From positions 5,887,001 through 5,951,000 of the forward strand of contig NZ_JALRMO010000001.1 of assembly GCF_023276405.1 (NCBI RefSeq): a stretch of DNA of 64,000 nucleotides. The letters run 5' to 3'. The translations under genes and the position numbers were made by a program. Every line of letters begins with the position of its first letter. Position 1 is the first letter of the stretch. Below the pieces are notes generated by a model. The model searched no databases. It saw only the letters and a program-made list of their open reading frames with translations, and was not told the DNA's origin. Below, one piece after another: positions 52,938 to 61,610 of the stretch. This DNA is from Paenibacillus hamazuiensis (lineage in GTDB: Bacteria > Bacillota > Bacilli > Paenibacillales > NBRC-103111).

Positions 52938-53906
52938 TCAGAATATCCCGGAGTGCCCGGCTCTTTTGGCCAAATAGTTGGATGTAAACACCAGCGTAAC
53001 CCCGATGATCGCTTTAAATAATCCGACCGCCGTGCTGTAGCTGAATTGCCCCTGCGTGATGCCCACGGTGTAGACGTACGTATCGAAAACCTCGGCCACC
53101 GGCCGGTTCAGCGCGTTGGACATGAGCAAAATCTGCTCGAAGCCGCGGTCGAGAAAATTCCCCATCCGCAAAATCAGAAGCACGATGATCGTTCCGCGTA
53201 TGGCCGGCAGCGTGATGTGCCAAATCTGGCGGAACCGGTTCGCGCCGTCCACGATGGCCGCCTCATATTGCTCCTGATCGACTCCGGCCAGCGCGGCGAG
53301 AAAGATGATCGTGCCCCAGCCCATTTCCTTCCAGATGCTCTGGGTGACGATCATCGGGCGGAACCAGCTTTCACTGGTGAGAAATTCGAATTTATGCCCG
53401 AACATCTTCAGCATCAGCTCGTTGATGACGCCTCCTTCAGTCGTGAGCAGCAGGTAGGTGATGCTGGCGACGATAACCATCGAAATAAAATGCGGAATGT
53501 ATACGATCGACTGAATAAACCGTTTGTAGAAGGCGTTTCGAACTTCATTCAACATAAGGGCAAGTACGATCGGCGCCGGGAAAAAGAAAACCATATCGTA
53601 GAATCCGAGCAGCAAGGTGTTGCGGATTAAGCGGAAAAACGCCGGATCGGCGAAAAACAGTTTGAAATGGTCGAATCCGACCCATTCGCTGTTCATGAAC
53701 CCGACGAAGGGCTGGTAGTTTTTGAAGGCCAGCAGCACCCCCCACATCGGAACGTACTTGAAAATAATAAAGTAGGCCAGTCCCGGCAGGAGCAGCAGCA
53801 GCAGGTGTCTGTCTCTTAATATTCGTGCCGGCAGCGTGCTTCGCTTCGCCCGCGCCGCGTTCGAAACGGACGTCATCGTTTGTTCGGGACCCAAAGCTTG
53901 ACTCAT
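52938..53906 (-). CDS. Carbohydrate ABC permease, LplB/YteP type
   Basis: A 322-residue permease with six helices. The N-terminal region (LLLLLLPGLAYFIIFKYVPMWGVLLAFKNY, about residues 37-66) and the EAA loop (EAAIVDGANRFRQIW, ITLPAIRGT) are typical of LplB. The start at 53906 is seven bases after AAGGAG. It is the first gene of a three-gene importer operon with no ATPase gene. Confidence 0.92.
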   Translation of the reverse strand: MSQALGPEQTMTSVSNAARAKRSTLPARILRDRHLLLLLLPGLAYFIIFKYVPMWGVLLAFKNYQPFVGFMNSEWVGFDHFKLFFADPAFFRLIRNTLLLGFYDMVFFFPAPIVLALMLNEVRNAFYKRFIQSIVYIPHFISMVIVASITYLLLTTEGGVINELMLKMFGHKFEFLTSESWFRPMIVTQSIWKEMGWGTIIFLAALAGVDQEQYEAAIVDGANRFRQIWHITLPAIRGTIIVLLILRMGNFLDRGFEQILLMSNALNRPVAEVFDTYVYTVGITQGQFSYSTAVGLFKAIIGVTLVFTSNYLAKRAGHSGIF

Positions 53907-54178
53907 GTTCTCACTCCTTCGTAATGCTGATAGCCTCACTGTAATCGGCTTGGAGTTTTCCTACAATCGGACTTTTTTAACGGGAGCAAAAGCGGCAAAA
54001 CCCGCATGGTTATAGGGTGTTTGCACTTTTCTTTGGGTATTGGATAATTTTAATGGCAGCACTTCACCCCCTTAAATCTATGAACCACCCCCTAAATCCC
54101 CCTAAAGGGGGACCCCATGCGCCCCAAGCGCCCTGGACCCGCCCGCAGTACGGGAGTGCTCGCTGCTAGGTCGCGTCT

Positions 54179-54223
54179 GTCCGGCATGGATTTTGGGCTT
54201 TTCGCCAAAATCCTATGCCGGAC
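54179..54223. repeat. Long hairpin element A
   Basis: GTCCGGCATGGATTTTGG (54179-54196) pairs with CCAAAATCC-T-ATGCCGGAC (54205-54223), an 18-bp stem with a single bulged base. CACGCTTTACTTTTGGCGC follows. Confidence 0.75.
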
Positions 54224-54281
54224 ACGCTTTACTTTTGGCGCGATGCCGGTGGAGGATGTGTGTGCCGCTGGCCCGCGTATG

Positions 54282-54318
54282 TTTGCCATGGTTTTGCTTT
54301 GCAAAACCTACGGCAACA
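54282..54318. repeat. Shorter hairpin element B, related to A
   Basis: GGTTTTG/CAAAACC (54290-54296 with 54302-54308) with TGCC/GGCA outside. CACGCTTTACCTTTGGTGC follows, as after hairpin A. Confidence 0.55.
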
Positions 54319-54584
54319 CGCTTTACCTTTGGTGCGGTGCCGGTAGAGAGGATGCGTGCCTCAGGACACGTTTGCTACACTGCGACACGGGAGAGCTAAT
54401 GCGTAGCTCTCGATACGCATACTTCGGGTGCGACGTCGAAAGGGCATGTACATGCCACGAGCCGTACCATCCACCATAAAATGGATTTACTTCCACACTT
54501 GTAGACATGCGTCCACTCTTTGTATGTGCATATGGCATATCAATAGGAACATATACAGCGTACGCCCCAAGGAGAGTGGCAATT

Positions 54585-55847
54585 TTGAAATGTTTGAAAA
54601 AGAAATGTGCCGCGAGGAAAAAAAGCAGGCTTATACGTTCGTCGCGGAAATGGAGAAGGATGGGAAAACCCCGAAAAGCGGAATCGGGTGAAAATCGCAG
54701 CAGTCGAAAACGCCGGTCAAGAAGCGCCAGACCTCCCCGCAGCCGTTTGAAAAAGCGTCTTCACCGATGCGGGAATAAGGTTAGAAAGGGGTATCGTACA
54801 TGGCCGGCGTGGCCGGCGAATGAATCCGAACACATTTCAGATACGTGGGGGGAGACCGGAGAGCCAGGACCGGGAGGGGATCACGGTCCGCGGGAAGTGC
54901 CGGGGCCGCCGGATGATCCGGGGCCGCAAGGTCCACGGGGAGTTTCGGGCAGCCCGGGATCAGCGGGAGCTCAAGGAGCGCCTGGACCCCCAGGCGATAC
55001 GGGAGCCCATGGTGCGTCCGGGCCGCCAGGCGACACGGGACCCCAAGGTGCACCCGGGCCGCAAGGTGTGCCGGGAATTCCCGGGCCGCAAGGCGATACG
55101 GGAGCCCATGGTGCGCCCGGACCGCAAGGAGCGCGGGGAGTTCCCGGGCCGCCGGGCGACACGGGACCCCAAGGTGCGCCCGGGCCGCAAGGTACGCCGG
55201 GAGTTCCCGGGCCGCCGGGCGACGAGGGACCCCAAGGTGCGCCCGGTCCGCAAGGTACGCCGGGAGTTCCCGGGCCGCCTGGCGACACGGGACCCCAAGG
55301 TGCGCCCGGTCCGCAAGGTGTGCCGGGAGTTCCCGGGCCCCCAGGAGATACGGGACCCCAAGGTGCGCCCGGACCGCAAGGAGCGCAGGGAGTTCCCGGG
55401 CCGCCGGGCGATATGGGACCCCAAGGTGCGCCCGGTCCGCAAGGAGCGCAGGGGGTTCCCGGGCCGCCTGGCGATACGGGACCCCAAGGTGCGCCCGGGC
55501 CGCAAGGTGCGCAGGGACCGCCCGGAACCGTTATCGTTCCCGGAATCACGGTGGTTCCGACGGTAAACCGTTATTTTTATTTCCCGAGTTCAGATCTGAA
55601 TTTATCGGTGCCGACCATCATTCCGGCCGGGCAGTTTACCGACGACGATGGAAATATGCCGCCAAGCTTCGCCGGGACCGGTCCGGACAGCTTCAACAAT
55701 CTTTATATTAACGGTATCGTTCAGCCAGGCGGTTCGTACAACGTCAGTGCGTCCGGCTTGTCCTTCCCGGCTCAAAGCACTACGATTTATGCCGGAACGC
55801 CGGTCATTCTCGAAACGGTACAACTGGCCGCAAGTATCGTTACCTAG
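54585..55847 (+). CDS. Collagen-like exosporium-type protein with C-terminal DUF4183 domain
   Basis: About 420 residues. A strongly basic Arg/Lys/Ser-rich N-terminus (about 1-75) precedes some 220 residues of Gly-x-y repeats, mostly [13 protein letters not shown] and GVPGPPG (about 90-310), which should form a collagen triple helix. The C-terminal 110 residues hold a DUF4183 domain ([20 protein letters not shown]), found in Bacillales exosporium and spore-surface proteins. No signal peptide is seen, as for BclA-like proteins made in the mother cell. The start is uncertain: TTG at 54585 is about ten bases after AAGGAG. An ATG at 54590 in another frame opens a 33-codon peptide ([15 protein letters not shown]...) that also looks coding, so a frameshift cannot be excluded. 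Confidence 0.75.
   Translation: MKCLKKKCAARKKSRLIRSSRKWRRMGKPRKAESGENRSSRKRRSRSARPPRSRLKKRLHRCGNKVRKGYRTWPAWPANESEHISDTWGETGEPGPGGDHGPREVPGPPDDPGPQGPRGVSGSPGSAGAQGAPGPPGDTGAHGASGPPGDTGPQGAPGPQGVPGIPGPQGDTGAHGAPGPQGARGVPGPPGDTGPQGAPGPQGTPGVPGPPGDEGPQGAPGPQGTPGVPGPPGDTGPQGAPGPQGVPGVPGPPGDTGPQGAPGPQGAQGVPGPPGDMGPQGAPGPQGAQGVPGPPGDTGPQGAPGPQGAQGPPGTVIVPGITVVPTVNRYFYFPSSDLNLSVPTIIPAGQFTDDDGNMPPSFAGTGPDSFNNLYINGIVQPGGSYNVSASGLSFPAQSTTIYAGTPVILETVQLAASIVT
54900..55520 (+). repeat. Collagen-type repeat array, 54-57 bp period
   Basis: GC-rich repeats coding for triplet blocks such as [16 protein letters not shown], recurring about every 54-57 bp at near-identical DNA sequence. Long open frames on the opposite strand here are shadows of the repeat. 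Confidence 0.85.
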
Positions 55848-55871
55848 CAAATTTTGGTAGAATGCCCCTTA

Positions 55872-55911
55872 CCTTTCTCTAGCACGCCGCATATATTGTG
55901 CTAGAGAAAGG
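55872..55911 (+). promoter_or_regulatory. 14-bp hairpin overlapping a ribosome binding site
   Basis: CCTTTCTCTAGCAC (55872-55885) pairs perfectly with GTGCTAGAGAAAGG (55898-55911). The 3' arm includes the first five bases of the ribosome site AAAGGAGGTGAGG (55907-55919) of the next gene. The stem could limit translation or act as an intergenic stability or termination structure. Confidence 0.7.
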
Positions 55912-55923
55912 AGGTGAGGAACG

Positions 55924-56208
55924 ATGCCAATCGTAACCCCTTATCAAAACAGCCGAAGATTTACCTCCACCATCGGTTCGGGAACCGGGACAGGCGCGAC
56001 GTTTGCAATTGCCGCTACGGCTTTCACCAACGATGCCGGCACTGCTGCAACGGCATTTCCCGCTACGTACAATTATTACAATCTTTATATTAACGGCCTC
56101 ATGCAAACGGCGGATACGTCCAGCGTGACGACCACCACGATTACCATTCCCGGAGGCGATGTTCTGGATCCCGGAACCCCGATTGTGGTTCAGTTCGTCG
56201 TCTCCTAA
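55924..56208 (+). CDS. DUF4183 family protein, probable spore-surface component
   Basis: A 94-residue protein, nearly all one DUF4183 domain (YYNLYINGLMQTADTSSVTT, followed by ITIPGGDVLDPGTPIVVQF). It shares this module with the C-terminus of the collagen-like protein 77 bp upstream (YNLYING with [13 protein letters not shown], and a [16 protein letters not shown] ending). The pair probably assembles on the spore surface. An excellent ribosome site precedes the ATG. It is followed by a terminator. Confidence 0.88.
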   Translation: MPIVTPYQNSRRFTSTIGSGTGTGATFAIAATAFTNDAGTAATAFPATYNYYNLYINGLMQTADTSSVTTTTITIPGGDVLDPGTPIVVQFVVS

Positions 56209-56234
56209 TCTCGCAATCACCTGTTCTTCGCCAC

Positions 56235-56275
56235 AACCGGCTTCTATCACAGATAGAGGCCGGTTTCTTATTTTG
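56235..56275 (+). terminator. Terminator of the exosporium-type cluster
   Basis: Stem AACCGGC/GCCGGTT (56235-56241 with 56259-56265) with an inner TCTATC/GATAGA pairing, followed by TCTTATTTT. It also faces the end of the convergent regulator gene, so it may work both ways. Confidence 0.8.
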
Positions 56276-56302
56276 CGGTTCCCGTTAGAGAGCGATGCCA
56301 CT

Positions 56303-58612
56303 TTAGCGATGTGATTTTCTGCGGCTCATCTCCCGGTATTCGCTCGGGGTGATGCCTTCCTGTTTTTTGAAAATGCGGTTGAAATAGCTGTGCTGGTAGC
56401 CGACGCTGACCGCCACGTCGCCCATTTTCAGATCCGTCTCCCGCAGCAGCTCCTTGGCTTTGTCCATCCGAAGCTCGGTCAAATAGTCGATGAAGTTTTT
56501 TCCGGTTACCTGCTTGATCGATCTGCTCAGCACAACCGGATTCATGCCGACATGGTCGGCGCAGCTGTCGAGCGAAATTTCGTTCATGTAGTTGTTTTGC
56601 AAATAGATCAGAGCGGTTTCGACCGCTTTCTTGATCTGTACGTCGGCCCGCGCTTCGAGCTCCTGCATAAACGGCTGAATCACCTTGTGGTTGAACCAGT
56701 TCAGCATCTTTTGCGAGCCGCGGATTTGCGCAAGCTGCTCGTACAGATTGCTCGATTTGAACACGCGGACCGGGTCCATGCCGGAATGCCGGATCGTATG
56801 AAGGATGCTGCCGAGCAGCTGCAGCATGCTTTGCTGGACGTCGATTTCCTTCGCTCCCCGCTCCAGCAGCTCTTCCAGGAACAAAGCGACCAAGCTTTGC
56901 GCCTCCTGCCTCTGGCCGGTACGGATCATTTGCAAAATTTCCCGCTCGAGCGCAAACGGGTAACGAAGCTCGTTCGCATATGGCTCGGTCTTCAGCGATT
57001 CCAAATCGATGATCTGGTTTTCGCTGGCAAAATTGCGGTAGATGAGCGCTTCCCTCACTTCCTCGTAATGGGAAGGAACGTCCTTAATGGAGGAAGCCGG
57101 CCGGCCGATCGTAATGGAAACCTGCAGCTTCAATATATGATCGATCGCCTGCATCATTTCGCCGCACAGTGCCTCCAGCTCCTCCTTGTACGCCTGGCTG
57201 GAGGGTATCATGATGAGCAAGCCGACCGACAGATCGTGAAAGTTGATCATATTCACCTGCTCGAACCGGCCTTCGGCCAGCTCCTCAATGATGTTCGCAG
57301 CGGCAAAGGTGACCAAACCTTCGTCTCCTTGCGAGAACCGGCCTTCCAGATGCTCGAAACCGGTCAACTGGACATGCAGCACGAGAAACCGCCGGTCATC
57401 AACTTCCCAGCCGAAGTTTCTCATACGCTCGAGCAGTTCCTCTTCGGAATACGAATAAAGGAAGCCCTGAACGAGCTGAAGAAGAAAGCCTTCCTTCACA
57501 TGAGGAAGCTGCTGCTCCAGCTTGTTCTGCAGCGCGGCGCTTTCCCGGGTCAGGTGGAGCCATTCTTTTTCGATCAAATTGAATTCGTCGTGATGGTCGG
57601 CCTGGCTTTTCGCAAACAGCCGGTCGCCTCCCAGCAGGCGGACGAGACGGTCGATCGGGGTATAAATTTTGTAGGAGGCCAGCCACGATAAAATAACGAC
57701 AAGCAGCAGCGAAGCGCAGCTGACCGACAAAATAAGCTTGGAAATGAAAACGACCGGCTTGGTGATCACACTGATCGGCGAAGCGGAAACGTAAATCCAA
57801 TCGGTGCCGATTCGGGAAAACGTCCCAAACGACACCGTATACGTGTTGTTTTCCCATTTGTACAAAAAGGACCCCGCTTTTATGCCTCTCTGGGCTACCT
57901 CCCGCTTCAAAGCTTGTTCAAAAGGATTCGCCCCTCCAATCCCCGTGCTCGACAGCAGCACTTCCCCGTTCATCTGCATCACAAACGTTTCCCCGACATT
58001 GTACGGAGTTAGCGTTTTCAAAAGAGCCGATGCCTTCTCCTTGTCCAGCCGAATGATCAACGTTCCGAACGGATAAGGCTCGGTTCCCGGTATTTTATGA
58101 ACGAGGGCCAGATCCTGCTTCGCCGGTTCGTGCGGGTCTTCGGGAAGCTTCGTCCAAAAGACGAGTTTTTGATGCCCCAGCAGCTGATAATAGCTGTCAA
58201 AAACCGTCTGGTCCGTCACCACATCGTATTCTCGGCTAAACAGGTAGGGCTGCGAAACGTTCAAAAACAGCTCCACATTTTTCGCCAGGGGACTCGACCC
58301 TTTCATCACGTTGAGCGTCTTGATAATGTCTCGCGTCGTCTCGAATTCGCGCCCCAAATCGATCGTTTTCAGGTTCAAATTGAACTTCGGATCGAACGCC
58401 CAATGAGCCAAAGACGTCTCCAGATACGAAAATTGGTCGTCCAAATTGACCGCCCTCTGCATGATTTGATCCTCGTGCAGCTGCAATATTTCGTTAGCCA
58501 GTCGTCCCCCGGCGAGCCAGTAATATACCCCGCTCACGATAAGTCCGGGAATGCTGGAAATGATCAGAATCAGGATCAGGCTCCTGCGGAAAAATCTGCT
58601 TTTGACCAACAA
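56303..58612 (-). CDS. Membrane-anchored AraC-family regulator (YesS-like)
   Basis: A 769-residue single-protein sensor. A membrane segment at residues 11-33 and another near 290-310 enclose an extracytoplasmic Cache-like sensor region. A cytoplasmic linker of about 350 residues and an AraC helix-turn-helix pair follow (ISLDSCADHVGMNPVVLSRS and VAVSVGYQHSYFNRIFKK, about 680-769). Such proteins sense sugars or binding proteins outside and activate a neighbouring transporter. It lies downstream of the binding-protein gene on the same strand (123-bp gap). Its own promoter is not obvious. Confidence 0.88.
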   Translation of the reverse strand: MLVKSRFFRRSLILILIISSIPGLIVSGVYYWLAGGRLANEILQLHEDQIMQRAVNLDDQFSYLETSLAHWAFDPKFNLNLKTIDLGREFETTRDIIKTLNVMKGSSPLAKNVELFLNVSQPYLFSREYDVVTDQTVFDSYYQLLGHQKLVFWTKLPEDPHEPAKQDLALVHKIPGTEPYPFGTLIIRLDKEKASALLKTLTPYNVGETFVMQMNGEVLLSSTGIGGANPFEQALKREVAQRGIKAGSFLYKWENNTYTVSFGTFSRIGTDWIYVSASPISVITKPVVFISKLILSVSCASLLLVVILSWLASYKIYTPIDRLVRLLGGDRLFAKSQADHHDEFNLIEKEWLHLTRESAALQNKLEQQLPHVKEGFLLQLVQGFLYSYSEEELLERMRNFGWEVDDRRFLVLHVQLTGFEHLEGRFSQGDEGLVTFAAANIIEELAEGRFEQVNMINFHDLSVGLLIMIPSSQAYKEELEALCGEMMQAIDHILKLQVSITIGRPASSIKDVPSHYEEVREALIYRNFASENQIIDLESLKTEPYANELRYPFALEREILQMIRTGQRQEAQSLVALFLEELLERGAKEIDVQQSMLQLLGSILHTIRHSGMDPVRVFKSSNLYEQLAQIRGSQKMLNWFNHKVIQPFMQELEARADVQIKKAVETALIYLQNNYMNEISLDSCADHVGMNPVVLSRSIKQVTGKNFIDYLTELRMDKAKELLRETDLKMGDVAVSVGYQHSYFNRIFKKQEGITPSEYREMSRRKSHR

Positions 58613-58735
58613 TCATCAACGCCCCTACGAAAGAATATGTCTTCTATTTGTTCGAGCAGGCAGGGTTTAATCCCTTCTGCCTGCCCGCGGCAGGGGCAAT
58701 TTTCCTCTTGAATCTTACTATCCTTCCCGGGAACC

Positions 58736-60016
58736 CTATCTCTTCGCCCTCGCCTCCCAGATGTCCTGAACTTCCTTGAGCGTCTGCTCTCTGCTGTAAA
58801 GGCCGCCGACGTATTTTTGCAGCGGAAGCGCAAACTCGCGGTTGGCGCCGGACGGCCACAACGGGTGTATCCACGGAAGCGTTTTGTTGTTTTCGATATA
58901 GGCGCTCAGGTCGGAGGCCAGCGGGCCGAGCTCCTGCGACGGCTTCAGGTCGGTAAACGCAGGGTACAGCTTGAAGGAGTCGACCAAATACTTTTGCCCG
59001 TTCTGATGAAGCCACTCCAGAAACTTCTTGCTCTCCTCCATATGCTTGGAGTTTTTGTTGATCACGTAATACCCCGGCACGCCGACGGGCAGTTTCGTAT
59101 CGTCCGGGTTGTCGGTGAGCGGAATCGCAAACATTCCCATGTTCAGATTCGGATTGATTTTCATGATCGAATTGATCGTCCATACGCCCTGCTGCATCAT
59201 CGCCGTTTTGCCGGTCGCAAAATCGAAAAGTTGGCTGTCGTACGTGACGCCGACCGCCTCCTCGCCTTTTCCGAACTTCACGGTCATATCGAGCACATCG
59301 AAAAAGCCGTTCATCGCGGCCACGTCGGTTACTTTCCTCTCCCCTTTGTACAGCTTGTCAATCATCCCCAAGGCGTCCTTCTCATAGGCAAAAGGAAGGT
59401 TGAACAAATGCTGGCCGAGCACCCACCAAATGTTGTAGGCCTCGTTGTAGGAAAGAATGCCCGCCGCCTTCAGCTTTTCGTTGGCCTGCTTCAGCTCCGT
59501 CAGCGTAACCGGCACTTGCTCGATGCCCGCTTTGCGGAACAAATCCTTGTTGTAGACGAAGCCGTAGCCCTCGAAGGCGACCGGGAAACCGAACTTGCGG
59601 CCCTTTGCGGTCATGCCGGGCACGGCGGAAGGGGCCACCTTCTCCATCCACGGTTCGCGGCCCAGATCGGCCAAACGTTCGGACCAATCGGCAATATCGG
59701 TAAAAGATTGCACCATGAACACATCCGGTTCGTCTCCGGAGGCGAAACGGGTTTTCAGCAGCGTGGCCGAGTCGAACGACACTTCCGCTTCCAGGGTGAC
59801 GTTCGGGTGCTCTTTCGAGTAATCGGCCGCCATCTGTTTGACTTTGTCGGTGATCTCGATTTTAAACTGGACCAGCTTCAGCGTAACTTTCTTGTCCTCC
59901 GCGTCCCTGCGCGCCTTGTCCACAGCTGCGTGCCGCGGCTCGCCGGCACCCGCGCATCCGGCAAGAGCGGCCGTCAAGAGCAAGCCGGCGCAAACGGCGG
60001 ATAGCCGCTTTTTCAT
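58736..60016 (-). CDS. Extracellular sugar-binding lipoprotein
   Basis: A 426-residue family 1 solute-binding protein. The signal MKKRLSAVCAGLLLTAALAG ends at a lipobox Cys (LAGC, about residue 21). The rest follows the usual pattern, with SFDSATLLKTRFASGDEPDV and YVINKNSKHMEESKKFLEWL. The start at 60016 is nine bases after AAGGGAG; the longer frame to 60139 overlaps the response-regulator gene and is rejected. It should serve the permease cut by the right edge of the window. Confidence 0.9.
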   Translation of the reverse strand: MKKRLSAVCAGLLLTAALAGCAGAGEPRHAAVDKARRDAEDKKVTLKLVQFKIEITDKVKQMAADYSKEHPNVTLEAEVSFDSATLLKTRFASGDEPDVFMVQSFTDIADWSERLADLGREPWMEKVAPSAVPGMTAKGRKFGFPVAFEGYGFVYNKDLFRKAGIEQVPVTLTELKQANEKLKAAGILSYNEAYNIWWVLGQHLFNLPFAYEKDALGMIDKLYKGERKVTDVAAMNGFFDVLDMTVKFGKGEEAVGVTYDSQLFDFATGKTAMMQQGVWTINSIMKINPNLNMGMFAIPLTDNPDDTKLPVGVPGYYVINKNSKHMEESKKFLEWLHQNGQKYLVDSFKLYPAFTDLKPSQELGPLASDLSAYIENNKTLPWIHPLWPSGANREFALPLQKYVGGLYSREQTLKEVQDIWEARAKR

Positions 60017-60056
60017 AGATGTACGCTCCCTTCGGTTCCTTCCGATTCCATTCGGT

Positions 60057-61610
60057 TCAGTGGTGCTTCGACTGCTTGCGGTACTGAAGCGGAGACAACC
60101 CGGTTTGCTTCTTGAACACCTTGCTGAAGTAGTTCTCATCGGCGTAGCCGAGCTCGCCCGAGATTTGCATGACGGACAGCTCCGTATGCTCCAGCAGCGA
60201 TTTCGCCTTGTCCATGCGCACGTCCGTTAAATAGGTCACTACGGTCGTGTCGTACATTTCCTTGAATTTCCTCGCGATGTACTGCGGACTGAAATGAAAC
60301 CGTTCGGATAATGCGGACAACGAAATATTCTCGTGAAAATTCCGGTGAATATATTGTCTGATCGCCTGAATCCCCTGACTTCCCGGCCCGTCGGGCGCAC
60401 CTTCCTCGATAAGCGCCCACCAGCTTCCGATGACCGCCCGCTCCCATTCGCCCAGATCGCTGATCCACAGCGGGATCAGCATGTCACTCGGCTCCTTGCC
60501 GCCTCCTCTTGCCCGGTATTCGTAATGCAGCAGCAGGTTGGCTTCAATCGTGCACGCCTGCAGCTCCTTCAGCTTGAGATTTCCTCTTCGGCGCAGCGAT
60601 TCCGCGAACGAACGGACGATTTCCGCGGCGTAAGTTTTGTCTTCGTTTTCCAGCGCTTTCTGCAGCAGCAGCTTTTGCCCGGCGAAGCTCGGCAGCTCGG
60701 GCACCGGCTTATCCACGCCCGCCGCGGGCAGCAGCTCGCACCGCAGAAGAGCGGCGCGCGCCGCGGCGACGGAGGCCGGCAGCTTATCCGCGTTCGCCGC
60801 GCTTTCGCATATACCGGTGAGCGTGTTCAGGCCGAGGGTCATCTTCCAGGCGCGAACGACCTTTTCCACGCTCCGTTCGTGCCCGGCGCCGTCGCAAGCC
60901 GCCGTGACCAGCAGCCACTGATCATCGCCGAGCCGGCACAAGTAATACGCGCCGCTGTCCTTCAGCATCTCGTGGGCGATATTGCTCAGCGCGAAGACGA
61001 ACAGCTCCGCGTCGCCGTAAAACCGGCGTTCGACCAGCTCCGCCCGGTTTCCGGGAAGCAGCAGTGCGGCGCGCAGCCCGTGCTCCGGCAGTCCCACCTT
61101 GAAAAACAAGCTGCGGATGCCTTCATGGAAAGCGATCTCTCCCTTGAAGTACATCGCCAGCTTCTGCTCATGCAATAAGGAATCGGCCTGCCGCAGGCGA
61201 TGCTCGTTTTCCCTGGCGAGACTTTGGCTGCTTTCCTGCTTGCTCCATTCGCCGATCGCCTTCTCCAGCGCCTGCTCGAGATCGAGCTTTTTAAACGGCT
61301 TGAGGATATAATCGACGGCACTCGCCTTAATGGAAGCGCGGGTATATATGAAGTCGTCATACCCGCTCACGACGATAATCTGGGTTCGAAAGCCTTCCTC
61401 CCTCACCTGCCTCAGCAGCGCCAGCCCGTCCGTTCCGGGCATGCTCATGTCGCAAAACATCACCGCCGGCCGGTGCGCGCGGATCAGCTCGACGGCCGTC
61501 TGTCCTTCTTCGGCGAACAGCAGCTCCGTGACGCCATATTTTTCCCAGTCGACCGCAAGCTCAATCCCTTCCCGCACATGGTCCTCATCGTCCGCTATCA
61601 GCACCTTCAT
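60057..61610 (-). CDS. Response regulator, YesN type (receiver plus AraC domain)
   Basis: A 517-residue response regulator. The receiver domain (1-120) has acidic residues DDED at 7-10, phospho-acceptor D54 (MFCDMSMPG) and the Lys of ILKPFKK. A central linker of about 290 residues precedes an AraC double helix-turn-helix (ISLSALSERFHFSPQYIARK and ISGELGYADENYFSKVFKK). It overlaps the kinase gene by 26 bp, so the two are translationally coupled. It should activate the adjoining transporter genes. Confidence 0.92.
   Translation of the reverse strand: MKVLIADDEDHVREGIELAVDWEKYGVTELLFAEEGQTAVELIRAHRPAVMFCDMSMPGTDGLALLRQVREEGFRTQIIVVSGYDDFIYTRASIKASAVDYILKPFKKLDLEQALEKAIGEWSKQESSQSLARENEHRLRQADSLLHEQKLAMYFKGEIAFHEGIRSLFFKVGLPEHGLRAALLLPGNRAELVERRFYGDAELFVFALSNIAHEMLKDSGAYYLCRLGDDQWLLVTAACDGAGHERSVEKVVRAWKMTLGLNTLTGICESAANADKLPASVAAARAALLRCELLPAAGVDKPVPELPSFAGQKLLLQKALENEDKTYAAEIVRSFAESLRRRGNLKLKELQACTIEANLLLHYEYRARGGGKEPSDMLIPLWISDLGEWERAVIGSWWALIEEGAPDGPGSQGIQAIRQYIHRNFHENISLSALSERFHFSPQYIARKFKEMYDTTVVTYLTDVRMDKAKSLLEHTELSVMQISGELGYADENYFSKVFKKQTGLSPLQYRKQSKHH

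Larger units (their letters stand above)
53907..54584. other. Gene-free stretch with hairpin repeats
   Basis: No gene is called in these 680 bases. The first 100 should hold the promoter of the LplB operon. The rest contains hairpins (54179-54223 and 54282-54318), each followed by a similar sequence (CACGCTTTAC, then a GGTGCGGTGCCGGT-like stretch), which suggests two diverged copies of one element. Confidence 0.6.

Noticed and set aside
54960-55549. Opposite-strand and +1 frames across the collagen repeats
   Set aside because: They are shadows of GC-rich periodic coding; only the plus-strand Gly-x-y frame has a sensible protein and C-terminal domain.
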